A stretch of 64,000 nucleotides of DNA from positions 185,534,781-185,598,780 of the forward strand of contig OU015496.1 in the NCBI GenBank assembly GCA_907164885.2, read 5' to 3'. Below the pieces are notes generated by a model that saw nothing but the letters and a program-made list of their open reading frames with translations, searched no databases and was not told the DNA's origin. Origin of the DNA: Dolomedes plantarius (lineage: Eukaryota; Arthropoda; Arachnida; Araneae; Dolomedidae). The translations under genes were made by a program, and so were the position numbers. Below are positions 44,001 through 54,419 of the stretch, piece after piece. How positions within the stretch are numbered: position 1 is the first letter of the stretch; every line of letters begins with the position of its first letter.

Positions 44001-47000
44001 TACTCAAGCTTATGGTTCGAGTCAACATCTGACCGGTAGGATCATCGTACTTGAATCTCTTGCCAAATACCAGGGACGCAATGTTGTTGGACATGTTGGG
44101 CACAAGCAGTTCACGGACGGAAAAAGGTTTCCTCTCATTCTTTCCGAAGCACTCCAATAATTCAGTGATTTCTTCCTAGGAAAGAATAAGTTTGTTGTGA
44201 AAAATACAGAATTAATGTCTAGTACAGGGGTTCTTAAACTTATGTAGTCCGAGGACCCCCTCTTGAACAACATTTTTTTTTCGAACCCCATCACAACCTT
44301 AGGCATTTTAAGTCGTTTTTTAGACATAATTTCTGGCTCAATAATCTCTTAGGCACTACCTTATAATAAATATTGGTAAAAATGTATCGTCTCTTGTTTA
44401 AAGCTTATAATTTAAAAGTCATAGAATAAGGAATAATGAACGCAAATTGGTCTACTCGGCATTTCACAGACAAAACAGCTTCTTTCTATGCAATCACTCA
44501 TCATAACTGCTTCTGTCCGATAACTGTTTCTGCCATGATAACTGTTTCTAATCCGATAACATAAATCCTGTAAAAGTGAAACAGATATCCTAGTATAGTT
44601 AGAAAGTAGTTAATGAACTTTACTTTCTAACCTTCCTCCTAAATAGTTTCGTTCACAATTACCGATATAGTAATATTTGTCAATCTTTTTCACCTATTTA
44701 GTGTCATAAAAAAGTTATTATTAACATAAACTAAAAGAACTGCTTTGAATATCTTATGCTTTAGCAGAATAAATTAGGAGGGCAAAAACAAATCTTAACC
44801 TTTTTAGAATTCAGTAACAATTGTAAGCTTTTGATGGCGGTGAAATAATCATGGGAATAAAACTTCAGGTTAAAAACATCTCCTCAAATGCGAGTATGTT
44901 TACACAATACATACATAGTAAGTTACGCATGTATTAAACATAGTGAACCTTTCATAATCTAACTTTAACCTTTCCTCCCGCTTTTTGTGGTTTAACTCGG
45001 TGGGGTTTCATTTTGTCTGCGGCCTCTATATTGTTAAATTTCAAATTAAATTGTTTCTTAGTTACTTTATTTAATTACTGCTTGCTTAATAAATACGACT
45101 GTAATGGATATTTTGCTTGCCTATACGTCATTCTGGCTTACTCGGAGGTAACTGCGAGCAAAATAAAGTCATTAATAAGATACAGGATTATTTAATTACA
45201 TATAGTTTATCATTTTTTTTTTCGAACGTTTCGATAAGTGATGAAATTCTTCTCGTCTACATTCAAATAATTAGATATGCAGAAAAAATATCCCCTGAAG
45301 AGAATGAAAGAAACAGTTTGCGCATGTAAAGTAATGGGAAACTACCTGTATATGTTCTTCCATCTTGGATTTTCCAAAACCTACATCTCTGAGCATGTGA
45401 AGAGTATGTCTGCGTTGTTCTTTCCAAGGTAAGCCAAACACTGCTCCAGTATCTACATAGAAAAAGGGAAAAAAAAGTTTTAAAAAAATATTGGGGGCTA
45501 AATATATTAAGGCTATGTGCTAACCCCATTGGATTCGCTCACTTCCATGTTAACCTTTGGAGAAAATTTGTCCACGGATTGCTGACTTGGATTCAAAGAT
45601 TTTTTTTTAAAATTGTACTCCGTCATAGAGAAAAAAATTTTACATTTGTGTACATTTTTCGTTTTTTTTTAAAAATGCAATTAATATTTTAAAATTTAAA
45701 ATTATTCGGGGGAAAATCTGGTATGGTGTGTTTTAAACGCTCATAAATTCCTTCGGTGGGCGAAAATTAAAAAATGAATCCTGTAGCGATTTATAGAAAA
45801 GTTCAGGCTATCTGACAATACCAATTTTATTTCATTATCAGCATTTATGTACCTGTAAATTGTTTACAAAAATATATTTTAAATAAAAAATTTGAGGGCA
45901 GCGCTTAACCCCCCTATAGAGAGAGAGCCATTACAATCCCTCAAAATGTCAATCCTAAGAGGGGGTGGAATTCTCGAACTGTCAACTGGACTCTTCCCAC
46001 CACAATAGTCTGCAAGAAGAGGAAAAGGGAAATACGATTTTTTTCTTAGTACATAGCAGCCTTAAGCGATAAGTGTCACCAATTTTTAACCCTTCGCGTA
46101 TGAATACCGCAATATACACAGCATGACACTCTTGGTTATTAGGCCGAATTCCGAGTATATTGCTGCAAAAAATAATTTCATATTTTTTTTAATAGCCGTT
46201 GTTGATATTTTTTTATTTAAAGATTAATAAACATAAAAACTTTTGCTATATCATTCTGAAATGATATCAATAAAATTCGCGTTAAATATATTTTTAATCT
46301 TTACACCGAGCATAAGTCGTTTGACACCTCCGTCCCCTCCGCTATCACGTATCGGCCCATGAAATACCCTTGCCATGAAGACCAACGCTGTGTAGCAATT
46401 CCTACAAACTCAGCCGAGGGTTGATTTCCCCTGTTCGATATATGTTTCACATAGGTCTGGGCGCTAGACGGACAGTACAGATCTACCAACTAATTTGGGG
46501 AACCCTGGTCCCCACAAATACCCCCTTTTACAATTAGCATAAAAGTCTTTAAGAAATTATTTCACTTCATTTTTAAAAATAAAGCTTCAGCCCACCGGCA
46601 AGCAATCTCAAAAGACTTCTCATCCACAAAGTGTTAAAAAATCAGTTAATGTTCAAGATTTATGTAGCTAAGTACGAAATGTATTTCATTTTATGAATGT
46701 AATATTTTTAGTTCAATAAGACGAAAGGAAAACTAATTAAAATTTACAAGACAATGTTTTATATGGCCTATTATTATGCCCTTGACATTTTAGACCTAAT
46801 AACAGTTAGGGGAAGGGTAATTGAACCTCCAAAGTATGGTCAGAGTTTGGCAACGTTGTGTAGCAAAAAATAAATTCGCCTTATTTTGCTTCCTCAATTT
46901 CCTTTCGCGTGTACACTGGTGAAATAAATTAAGAGAATTTTCATATTTTATCGAATTTCATGAAAAGAACTGAACTGAGTGTAAAACCACTTCTAGATAA

Positions 47001-49049
47001 AAATGAAAATCTTGTACGTCAAATACGTAAGCGTACACGTGTGTGTAGGCTGAGCCAGTAGAGAAACAGGCTTTATAAGCGCGCGTAAGTTAAGACGCAT
47101 TTCGTTCGCTAGCACACCTCGGCGAATTTCTTGGTGTTATTTTGCAGCAATCGGTTAATTTCAAATTGTAACAGTAAAAATGAGTAACCACCAACGTTTA
47201 GGCGATGGAATGAGGTGGCGAATTGTGGGGAGGCTAGAAGCAGGCCAATCTCAAATCCAAATTTGTAGAGAGTTTAATTTAACGCACAGCGTCGTGTGTA
47301 ACTTATGGAAACAGTTCCAGGATACCGGATCCATCGAGAGAAAGCCTGGGCAAGGTCGTCCAAGAGCCACGACGGCCAGAGAAGATCGCCATTTGTCGAT
47401 TATAGAGAGGCGTAACAGGAGTGCTACAGCTTCTCAGCTCTCTCGTGACTTGTATGCAGCCACAGGAACCCGTGTATCAAGGATGACTGTTTCCAAAAGA
47501 CTTCATGAGAGAGGGTTGTTTGCAAGAAGACCTGCTGTTTGCGTCCCGCTCACTTCTACGAACAGGAGAATCCGTTTATCATGGTGCAGAGAGCATAGAG
47601 ATTGGAGTATGGATCAATGGGCGACCGTTCTCTTCACTGGTGAGTCCCGGTTCAGCCTAAACACCGATTCTCGCCGTACGTTCAGATGGAGAGAACCAGG
47701 GACTCGCTACCTACCCTCCACTGTCCGCGAAATCGACCATTATGGCCGAGGAGGTTTAATGGTCTGGGCAGGCATCATGTTGGATGGCCGCACACCACTC
47801 CATGTCTTTGAAAGAGGCACTGTGACTGGTGTGAAGTATAGGGATGAGGTCTTGGAGCCCTATGTTCGCCTTTTCAGCGGTGCAGTTGGCCCTGAGTTCA
47901 TTTTAATAGACGATAACGCGAGGCCACATAGAGCTCTTCTGGTCGACGAATTTCTAGAGAGGGAGGATATTCGCCGGATGGATTGGCCAGCCAGATCTCC
48001 AGACACTAACCCTATAGAGCATGTCTGGGACACTCTGGGGAGGGCAATTACAACTCGCAACCCCCTCCGAGAACCATCCAGGGAATGAAAACAGCGTTGC
48101 TGAACGAATGGAAAAAATTCCCACAGGAAATGATAAACTGCTTTATTTCAAGTATGAAATCACGCTGCAAGACCTGTATATCTGTAAGAGGGGACCATAC
48201 CCCTTATTAACCCATCTATTAACCTTTTTTTTTGTTTATTCTGCAACCGCTGTTTCATACCTTCCGACTCCAACGAGTGTTATGCACGATCATGCGTGTG
48301 TGTTACAATTATTGAATGGTTAATTGTTTTGTATTGTATCAATGTATGTACATATCAAATTTCATTAAAATCGGTGCAGTAGTTCTAGAGTTAATCGACC
48401 AAGTCTGCAAATTTTCTTAATTTCTTACACCAGTGTATTTACACTCTCACTTGAATCTACGAGTATTCTCATATTGCAGATTTCTATTTCTTTTCCATCT
48501 TGTTTTGGCCGGACGATGACCGAATGACAAGGGCGCTGGCCTCTTTACCAAAGTCTATGGGTTCAAATCTCACTCTTGGCATGGAGATTCGGAATCGGCT
48601 TTAAGCAGTAGGTCCCGGTCTAATTAGCCCTCGTGTAGCAAAAAATGACTGTAGCGCTCCAAACCGAACCGTCTTGTTTTTCCGAACTATCATTCGGTGA
48701 TAGAATCTGTGAGTTTAAGTCCGGTTGACTGCTGGATGGTTGTAGCCTTTCGGAATTGGCTTTTAACTGTAGGTCCTGCTCTAACTAGCCTTTTTGTAGT
48801 GTATGATGACTGTTAGGCTGAACTTACCAAACATCCAACATGTATGTATTCTTACTAGTATCTATTCTACATATACCGCATGCTATTTGCTACGTTGTTA
48901 GAATTGAAATTTGTAACTTACCAATATTTTCCTGGTTTACTGCAAACGGCAAGTCGGGAGGTCTGCCTATAAAAGCATCCTGCATGAAAGCTTCCTTCGT
49001 GGACTGAAAATCATTTGGCACTATCACATTTCGGCTTCCCAGATGGATG
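37842..49049 (-). CDS. Cytochrome P450 (clan 2-like), five internal exons
   Basis: A membrane-bound monooxygenase, inferred from exon-by-exon translation. Exons on the minus strand: 49049-48922, 45452-45346, 44175-43874, 38737-38628, 38097-37842. Lengths 128, 107, 302, 110, 256; phases join without a stop. Motifs: GSRNVIV and GRPPDLPF near the N-terminus, C-helix WKEQR, I-helix FFSAGSETV, K-helix ETMR. This covers roughly the middle 60% of a ~500-residue P450. The first exon (membrane anchor, proline-rich hinge) and the final exon(s) (PERF and heme-cysteine loop) are not found here. Introns hold many transposons, yet every exon is intact, suggesting a living gene or a recent loss. Family assignment (CYP2-like of chelicerates) is from motif style. 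Confidence 0.85.
38628..38737 (-). CDS. P450 exon d (G/H helix region)
   Basis: Acceptor TGGATTTCAG, donor GTAAGT. Encodes KEIVEHEKTLDPNNVRDFID then GYLLEIKKRKNDPAFC, including the DFIDGYL motif common in CYP2-type proteins. A 12-bp-stem hairpin lies ~110 bases upstream of its acceptor. Confidence 0.85.
38849..38886. repeat. Intronic hairpin
   Basis: CTGCAAGTCACT and AGTGACTTGCAG form a perfect 12-bp stem with a 14-base loop; a related smaller palindrome (cactatacatgtttgtatagtg) lies at about 38810-38831. Confidence 0.8.
38900..39439. other. P450 intron, no feature seen
   Basis: AT-rich intron sequence without a repeat end or exon signature that I can support. Confidence 0.4.
39440..39797 (-). 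mobile_element. tRNA-derived SINE (intronic)
   Basis: On the minus strand the head reads GGGCCCGAGGTAGCCTAC with an A box (TAGCCTACTGGTAGAGCG) and a B box (GGATCGAACCCC) at tRNA spacing. Same family as 7195-7806. Confidence 0.65.
39973..40106. mobile_element. hAT-type MITE, 134 bp
   Basis: Terminal repeats CAGTG(A/G)CGCACCCAGG at both ends and an exact 8-bp duplication TATGGCCT at 39965-39972 and 40107-40114. No coding capacity; contains a G-run of 12. Confidence 0.9.
40225..40647 (+). mobile_element. Tc/mariner-type deletion derivative
   Basis: Terminal repeats CAGTGTGTCCG, extending ~45 bases with a shared 'atagtgag' and 'ttatagct', flanked by TA at 40223-40224 and 40648-40649. Contains only the C-terminal end of a transposase. 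Confidence 0.8.
40339..40530 (+). pseudogene. C-terminal transposase fragment
   Basis: Reads FWGYVKTQVYS...LKERI-like sequence and then HVWEETEYRLDVCRTTKGAH before a stop. This VWEELxYRLDVCRVTxGAH ending is familiar from an arthropod Tc/mariner group. The catalytic part is deleted. Confidence 0.6.
40779..41108. mobile_element. pogo/Tigger-type MITE, 330 bp
   Basis: Ends CAGTCAAACCCCTTTATAGCG and its complement CGTTATAACGGGGTTCGACTG. TA precedes the left end; the right flank is TG, so the duplication is degraded. Internal sequence is AT-rich without frames. Confidence 0.75.
41140..41358 (-). mobile_element. tRNA-derived SINE (intronic)
   Basis: Minus strand: GGGCTTGTGGTGGCCC head, A box GGCCCTGTGGTACAGCGCGC, B box AGATCGAATCCCGG. 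The body shares motifs with the SINE-like segments in the 30-36 kb array. Confidence 0.65.
41398..41692. mobile_element. Possible small inverted-repeat element
   Basis: 'catccacacacatgca' near 41403 pairs with 'tgcatgtgtgtgga' near 41676. The interior is C-rich. No target duplication could be confirmed. Confidence 0.3.
41700..42310. other. P450 intron, no feature seen
   Basis: Chance frames only (41664-41852, 41936-42184). Confidence 0.4.
42310..43135 (-). mobile_element. mariner remnant (internally deleted)
   Basis: One mariner terminal repeat is kept (TTGGGTTAGCCAAAAAGG read inward from 43135, TA at 43136-43137). The opposite end is not recognisable. Confidence 0.65.
42490..42952 (-). pseudogene. 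mariner transposase remnant
   Basis: From ATG 42952, an early stop is followed by a good mariner HTH domain (SFAKFRVGDFSLDNSPTSGR, VENDQIETLIENNQRYTTQE). At about 42675 a deletion joins directly to the C-terminal catalytic block YSSDIELSDFHLFRSLQNFL, so the first two catalytic Asp are lost and only the third remains. Confidence 0.8.
43195..43420 (+). mobile_element. tRNA-derived SINE, family B
   Basis: A-box-like GGTTAGGGCGCTGGC and B-box GGGTTCGAGTCC, then a body ending 'ctaattagccctcgtgtagc...gctccgaaccaaacc'. The same body recurs at 48505, 49258 and 57270, so this is one family. Confidence 0.75.
43874..44175 (-). CDS. P450 exon c (D to G helices)
   Basis: Acceptor CTTTCCTAG, donor GTTAGT. 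About 100 codons, EEITELLECFGKNERKPF through NIASLVFGKRFKYDD and FPGLRKIFN to KICSEMRTYIE, a typical clan-2 P450 region. Confidence 0.85.
44225..44320. mobile_element. Possible hAT terminal fragment
   Basis: CAGGGGTTCTTAAACTTATG then GAGGACCCCC resembles the ends of hAT elements. The partner end was not found. Confidence 0.35.
44320..45340. other. P450 intron, no gene seen
   Basis: AT-rich. Between about 44504 and 44566 the motif 'ataactg(c/t)ttct' recurs three times at ~21-base spacing. Confidence 0.4.
45346..45452 (-). CDS. P450 exon b (C-helix)
   Basis: Acceptor TTCTATGTAG, donor GTAGTT. Encodes TGAVFGLPWKEQRRHTLHML, with the conserved WxxxR of the C-helix that contacts a heme propionate, then DVGFGKSKMEEHIQ. 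Confidence 0.85.
45460..46900. other. P450 intron with one GC-richer patch
   Basis: No gene. A GC-richer patch at 46301-46495 holds a 62-codon minus frame of unclear nature; it stands out in composition and may be a repeat fragment. Confidence 0.4.
46914..48435 (+). mobile_element. Tc1-like element, full span
   Basis: 1522 bp with terminal repeats CACTGGTG(A/T)AA(A/G)AAATTAAGA, flanked by TA at 46912-46913 and 48436-48437. Lies in the P450 intron between exons a and b on the opposite strand. Confidence 0.85.
47180..48210 (+). pseudogene. Tc1-like transposase, catalytic Asp replaced
   Basis: 302 codons open from ATG 47180: HTH region (VGRLEAGQSQIQICREFNL, LWKQFQDTGSIERKPGQGRP), then the DDE domain. 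The first catalytic Asp is replaced by Gly (LFTGESRF, near 47640); the second (LIDDNARPH) and the Glu (SPDTNPIEHVWD) are present with 34 residues between. A one-base frameshift near 48062-48068 diverts the last ~50 codons, which continue in the next frame to TAA 48208-48210. Nearly intact yet inactive. Confidence 0.85.
48505..48672 (+). mobile_element. tRNA-derived SINE, family B
   Basis: Contains the family-B head (GGGCGCTGGCCTCTTTACC, B box GGGTTCAAATC) and the body 'ctaattagccctcgtgtagc'. Lies in the P450 intron. Confidence 0.7.
48690..48840 (+). mobile_element. Diverged SINE, family B
   Basis: Weakly similar to family B ('gagtttaagtccggttgactgctgg', 'cggaattggctttt', 'gtaggtcctg'). Immediately downstream of the previous copy. 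Confidence 0.45.
48922..49049 (-). CDS. P450 exon a (substrate-access N-terminal region)
   Basis: Acceptor TGTTTCAG, donor GTAAGT. Encodes HLGSRNVIVPNDFQSTKEA then DAFIGRPPDLPF. The first base completes a codon from an unseen exon; the last base G is completed by exon b (GAT, Asp). Confidence 0.85.
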
Positions 49050-49257
49050 CTGAAACATTAAGACGCAAAATCATCTACTAATTTTAATTACTATATTTTA
49101 TTTATTTCTATTTAATTTGATTTGTCAATACTTTCTGGAAGCAGCCATGTTCTGTGTTTAGTAACACAGTTGTATTTTTCTGCACACATAATTTTTTGGG
49201 GTCCTAAGTATCTATTGAGAGCTATTTTAGAGACAGATTCGAGCAATGTAACGTTTC

Positions 49258-49450
49258 CACGAGCCGCCGCGAGGTGATGGTCGAATGGCTAGGGCGCTGG
49301 TATTCGGTTCAGATCCTGTAGGTTCGAGTCCGACTGTTGGCATGGATGTTTGTAGCCGTACGGAATTGGCTTTAAAGTGTAGATACCGGTCTAATTATCC
49401 ATCGTGTAGCAAAAAGTTGACCGTAGCGCTCCAAACCAAACGAAATCAAA
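49258..49450 (+). mobile_element. tRNA-derived SINE, family B
   Basis: Good A box (ATGGCTAGGGCGCTGG) and B box (GGTTCGAGTCC) with the full family-B body. Just upstream of P450 exon a. Confidence 0.75.
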
Positions 49451-50641
49451 CCATCCACGCACCACCCACGTACTATAGTGGTTAACATTCTGAGCTGCAG
49501 TTTTCACGCAACAGGTTGAAAAGTTTTCCGAAAAAACCGTCGTTTCTGCAATATGTCACTCCTGTTTTAAGTATTTCGTTTAAATAGCTCAGTTTAGATC
49601 ATGGTTTTTCTGCTTATCGCACTCATACCCCACTATTTTGTATTTTCAGTGCAAGACCCCCCGCGTCTAGAACAAGATACTATACAACATTTCATTTTGA
49701 TTCAATACTTTTTCGGGTTATTTTGATTTATTCCTCAAAACTGTAATGATGGAATCCAGAATCTCAATAGATATGAATAAAAAGGGAAACTTTATAACAC
49801 TAAAATAGATGGAATTTTAAAAAAAATGCTCAAAAAAACACTGAATGCTTGCAATTTTCTTCCAAAACAAATATCGATCCAAAATAATAAAAGTAACCAA
49901 AATATTTAATTTGGAAGTTAAAATAAAAATCTTGCATTAGACAATAACAACAACAACAACAAAATTGCGAGGAAAAAATAAACTTGTATTAGTGAATGAT
50001 TATCTTGAAAATTCTCAGTCTTGTAAAATATGAATTAAAAATAAATTTGAACAATTTTAGTTGATCGCAGATGTTTTTAGAACAGCAAAGTGGATCGTGA
50101 CAGGTAACATGTTAGTTACCTCTGAAACAGATCATAACTGATTGCATCTAACTACGGCTAAACTAGGCTTGTTAGACTTACTCACAGCTCTATGGAAGGA
50201 AAAAGGAGTTTGAGTTTAAAGACAGTGTAATTTTAAAATAACCCTTGTTTTGAGCAGTAAGAAAATTACATCACTTATCAGATAGTACTCTATAATAATA
50301 CTCTACAATATCTGTGTCGGGGAGAAAGCCAACACCCAAGTGATGACCTCCGTAGAATTGCCTAAATAATGGCGATCTATCAAGTTACGATTTTCATCAA
50401 ATTTACTTCTTAAGTTTCATCACAATGGTAGCAGAGCCTATATACCATTACATTTTCTAAGATGGATCACAGGGGAAAATAAAATAAAACACCGTGAAAT
50501 TTCAAATTCTTGGTAAAATTACTTAGAGACGTGATGTTTTTTATGTATAGAGTGTAAGTTCACTCTTTAGATAAATGTGCAAGTGCAATTCATTCCTGTG
50601 TGTGTATTTTAATATTTAAGGCTTTATGTTTTTTAAAATTT
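49451..50641. other. AT-rich stretch, no gene seen
   Basis: I looked here on the minus strand for the P450 first exon and saw no hydrophobic anchor or proline-rich hinge with a donor site. Confidence 0.4.
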
Positions 50642-51617
50642 GTACGTAAAAAGTATGTACAGATTATAAAAAGACTCAGTTCACAAATTAGTGTGAATAG
50701 CATACTTTTAAACATTTTACGTACATATATATCATTTCTAATAATGCACTAGATGCCTTAAAAACTAGAGCAAAAAATTTAATCAGAAATATTGAAGACA
50801 GCACACTTCTAAGGGTTCGAAAATTCAACAATACAGTTTGCAATAATGTAGATACCTACGTTTAAACGACTGAGTACTCAATTATACCGTTTTTATGGGA
50901 GATTTTTGGTTGAAATGAGTAAATTTATAAATGTTACATTAAAGACACATTTCAAAGTACAGTTTAAAAAAAAACACTTTAAATAGATAATTATAGTTTT
51001 GGACTAATTCATAGTTGATTCTAGAGGGAATTGTAAAATGCAGGGGAGAAAGCTCCTCAGAAATTTTTGCAAGACGAAAATTTGCAAAGATTTTATAGAG
51101 AAACATAATTTTCAATAACAAAGTTTCCACGTCTTGCAATTGTCTTGTGTCAGCGATATTACAATTTCAAAAGGAATGTTAAATAAAATTTCATATTTAT
51201 TACTCACAAATGCAGGAATAATTTTGTGCAAATTGTAATTTGTAATAGCTTCTCCAGGAATAAAACCCAGCTGCTCTTGAATTTGACGAATCTCTTTAGG
51301 TATCGGATCCGTCGACTTCTTCGTGACGAACTTGTCACTTGTATTATTGTCCACGTGACAGTACCAGCATTTTTTCGACATATCGCTCGGTATTTCATTG
51401 CGAATTGAGTTTCGAGGGAAAGCTGTCAAAATAGCGAAAATAAAATCAATATCCATACTAGTAAATACTCATAATCTTCTCACATATATTCTCAAAATTA
51501 CCTTAAAATAAAGTTTATTCAACAATGGTTATATCTTTGTATCTTGACATTATAGTCTTATAAGATTGTCTTGATATCATTTATTGGTTACAAGTAAAAC
51601 GCAGTAAATCGAAGATA
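50642..51617. repeat. Segmental duplication flank, unit 5
   Basis: Matches 10425-11412 of unit 1 (starting ACGTAAAAAGTATG). It lacks the hAT end seen before units 1-3. Contains the open exon copy at 51210-51457. Confidence 0.8.
51210..51457 (-). CDS. Candidate exon of unknown gene, unit 5 copy
   Basis: Open across its length with acceptor ACTAG (51458 onward) and donor GTGAG (from 51209). Encodes the same CWYCHVDNNTSDKF block with several replacements relative to unit 1. An in-frame ATG lies at the very left edge in this copy (ATGGATATTGAT) but not in unit 1. Function unknown. Confidence 0.45.
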
Positions 51618-52418
51618 AACTGGTGTTCAAAATTAAGAGAAATTGCCCCTTTTGTTGAATTTCCGGAAAATTAAAGGGCAGATTTTAACGAAATTTGGTA
51701 TGGATACATAAGAGTTGGTATGGATACACAGTTACATAAGAGAAAAATTGTATCATACAATTATCATGGTACGCACTCGTGATCGTGAGTTAGGCTCATC
51801 AGCGTAAGAATGTCCAAAACCCACGTTGCAAGATCCAACATACGATGACTCTTATATGGGATATGGCCCCATCTTACCGCCACAAAGCTACGGCATCGCT
51901 ATGCCATACTTTGAAATGAGGCAGTTTGATGAGTTCATGTGATTGTCAGTCCCACTACTGCAACAACGCATTTTCAAGTTCATGGATGGTTCTCGGAAGA
52001 GGATGGCGAGCTGTAATTCCCCTTCCAAGAGAGTCCCAGACATGTTCAGTAGGGGTCTGGATATCTGGTTGGGAAATTCATCCGGCGAAAATCCTCACTT
52101 TGAAGATAATTATCGACTGGGTGAAATTTATGAGGACTAGCATTGTCGTCCATAAAAATGGGCCGAGTACCAACTCCGCCTCTGAAAAGTCAAACATGGG
52201 GCTGTAAGATCTCATCCCTATACTTCTCACCTGTCAGGGACCCTCTGTGTAACACAGGAAGAAGGGTGCTGGCGATCACAGTGCGTACCATGACTGTTGT
52301 ATGGTGTAATTTTTCTTATATAACAGTGTATCCATACCAAATTTCATTAATGTTTGCCCACTAGTTTTCCAAAAAAATCGACAAAATGAACAAATTCTCT
52401 TAATTTGGAACACCAGTG
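51618..52418 (-). mobile_element. Tc1-like element, internally deleted, both ends present
   Basis: 801 bp from AACTGGTGTTCAAAATT to ...AACACCAGTG, flanked by TA at 51616-51617 and 52419-52420. The minus strand carries only the C-terminal Tc1 transposase part in broken frames. Best preserved of the three related fragments. Confidence 0.75.
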
Positions 52419-52754
52419 TACACCAGTCAATTAGAGATATAATTGACTGTAAGAAATAGGACTCTTAACATCTAGGGATCGCTTCATACCATCTTCCAGT
52501 TAAGTTGAAAAGAGTATAAAGCTATGTCCACACTTTTGCGCTTTTGAGTTCGCTTTCGCTTTCGACATTTCGCACGGAGAGAGAAATGTGAGGCATGCTC
52601 AGAGCGATCCGTCACCACCTGCAAATTCCAGGACAGCGCATGCGTCGCGATAGAGCATGCGATATCGCAAGAGTATTCAACCCCAGTGGATTTTCTTGCG
52701 GAATTCCATGCGATTTTCTACTTTGCAAGACAGTTTTCAAGCCAGTGTTCAGAA

Positions 52755-52819
52755 TGTCGAAATCTTTGGAAGAAATTTTAAATTTTATTGATGATTACAG
52801 AAAATTACCGGCATTGTAG
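52755..52819 (+). pseudogene. Truncated MADF-domain start
   Basis: A frame reading MSKSLEEILNFIDDYRKLPAL then a stop matches the first helix of MADF DNA-binding domains (FI..YR..P.LW). Harbinger-type elements often carry a MADF/Myb-like accessory gene. The remaining domain is missing or beyond an intron. Confidence 0.4.
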
Positions 52820-52859
52820 GATGTCAACCACTCCGCATACACAAATAAAATTATTAATA

Positions 52860-53509
52860 CATTTAAAATAAGTATTTAATAATAATTAATGTGTATTGTT
52901 TTAAAATAAAAACTAAATGTATTTTTAAACAAAGCAAATTGAAAAAAAATTTTGAAAACTTGAACTATATCATTGAAATTTTCTTTTTGAAATACAGGAG
53001 AAGATTTCAAAAATATGCATGAGCTAATTTGTTATTATAAAAATACTGAATAAAAAATTCTCCATAGCTTATCATAGGAATTAAAGACCCACTTTGAAAA
53101 AAAAATAGATGTTTTATTATTATAAGAGCAGGTTACAACCTGAATTCGCCTTTTGCGTGACGTAATTTTTCCCATGTCATGCATTGCTTGCATCCAAATG
53201 CGTATGATCTTGCATGTATCATTTTCATTTGAAGCTCAATATCTTCGACCCATTTTAAATGTAGGCATTTTTTAGTCCATCATGGTTTTCTCGTCGTGTT
53301 CTTCATTTAACCCCATGTTAAAGAAAAATGAACGATTTTCATTGATAACAAAATATACCTCTTAACTTCTTACATATGTAGAATTTTTTTTATTATATAT
53401 GAAAATTCAAAAGTAATTCTTCATGGCCCGCTTTGCTCAGAAAAGAAGTAAATGTCTCGATTTAATTCTTTACTTTATATTAGAGAGATTACTTACTTAC
53501 TTACTTTCT
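52860..53509. other. Element interior, no gene seen
   Basis: AT-rich interior of the Harbinger-like element without recognisable coding sequence. Confidence 0.4.
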
Positions 53510-53515
53510 CTCTTA

Positions 53516-53594
<79 letters not shown>
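53510..53594. repeat. (CT)n(AT)n compound microsatellite
   Basis: A CT tract (about 53510-53539) runs directly into AT dinucleotides (to 53594). Confidence 0.95.
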
Positions 53595-53597
<3 letters not shown>

Positions 53598-54015
53598 TGA
53601 TTAGCTAACGATTTTTATTGAATGTTCTGTATACTTCAAAAGTAATATAAATGTTCCTTTTATTCAGAAATAAATCAATATACCAGTGTAATTTTACACT
53701 ATATACTTAAGAGATAGAATTTTAATAACAAGCAATATTCTACCGTTATCTAATCTTAGTATTTGTTTGGTTTTATTACTTCATAAACAAAGCTATAAAT
53801 TGTAGTTTTATTTCTAATAACTTGGTATATAAATAAAACAGATCTTCTCTATATTCCGTATCACCAATTATTAATTTCTCTATCAAACTACATTGATGTA
53901 GAACCTACGTGTAAAAACCATCTCTAATCGATTACTGAGGTATTATATAAAAAGTATTATGTTTAAATTTAAATTTACTTTTTAGTCTTCTCATTTAGAT
54001 CATTTTCTCCTGCAC
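53595..54015. other. Element interior, no gene seen
   Basis: AT-rich, no frame or repeat end that I can support. Confidence 0.4.
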
Positions 54016-54017
54016 GT

Positions 54018-54058
<41 letters not shown>
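54016..54058. repeat. (CA)n microsatellite
   Basis: About 43 bases of CA dinucleotides. Confidence 0.95.
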
Positions 54059-54065
<7 letters not shown>

Positions 54066-54419
54066 GAATGATAAATATGCAAGTAGAGGGATTATACATA
54101 TTTATATACAGAGCACCGTACCAAAATTGTAGTCTATTCTTGTTGCACATTCCTTTTTGCTTTACGTAAAAATAGTGATCACCTTATAAACTCCGCGAAA
54201 TCACAAGAAACGCAGCAGTAACCGTCCGACTCTACCATCTCGTGAGGCGTGAACTGTCGAACAAGTGTCGACAACAAATCGAATGCGTCTAGAGGCATGC
54301 CGGGAAGGATGGGCTAAAAGTAAGTTGAAAGGAAAGACAAACCGTAAGTCGAAAGCGAAATCGAACTCGAAAGCGCAAAAGTGTGGGCATAGCTTAAAAG
54401 AGAATGTGAGGTGAAACTA

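Larger units (their letters stand above)
52520..54394. mobile_element. PIF/Harbinger-like element, 1875 bp
   Basis: Ends AGCTATGTCCACACTTTTGCG and its complement (GTGTGGGCATAGCT), with ~45-bp imperfect inverted repeats, flanked by TAA at 52517-52519 and 54395-54397. The unfilled site is preserved at 17582-17602. TAA/TTA duplications fit PIF/Harbinger. It contains a MADF-like start and several microsatellites, but no transposase. Confidence 0.8.

Noticed and set aside
46301..46489. 62-codon minus frame as a P450 exon
   Set aside because: No splice sites in the correct phase and no P450 motif; it lies inside the intron between exons a and b, which join in phase without it.
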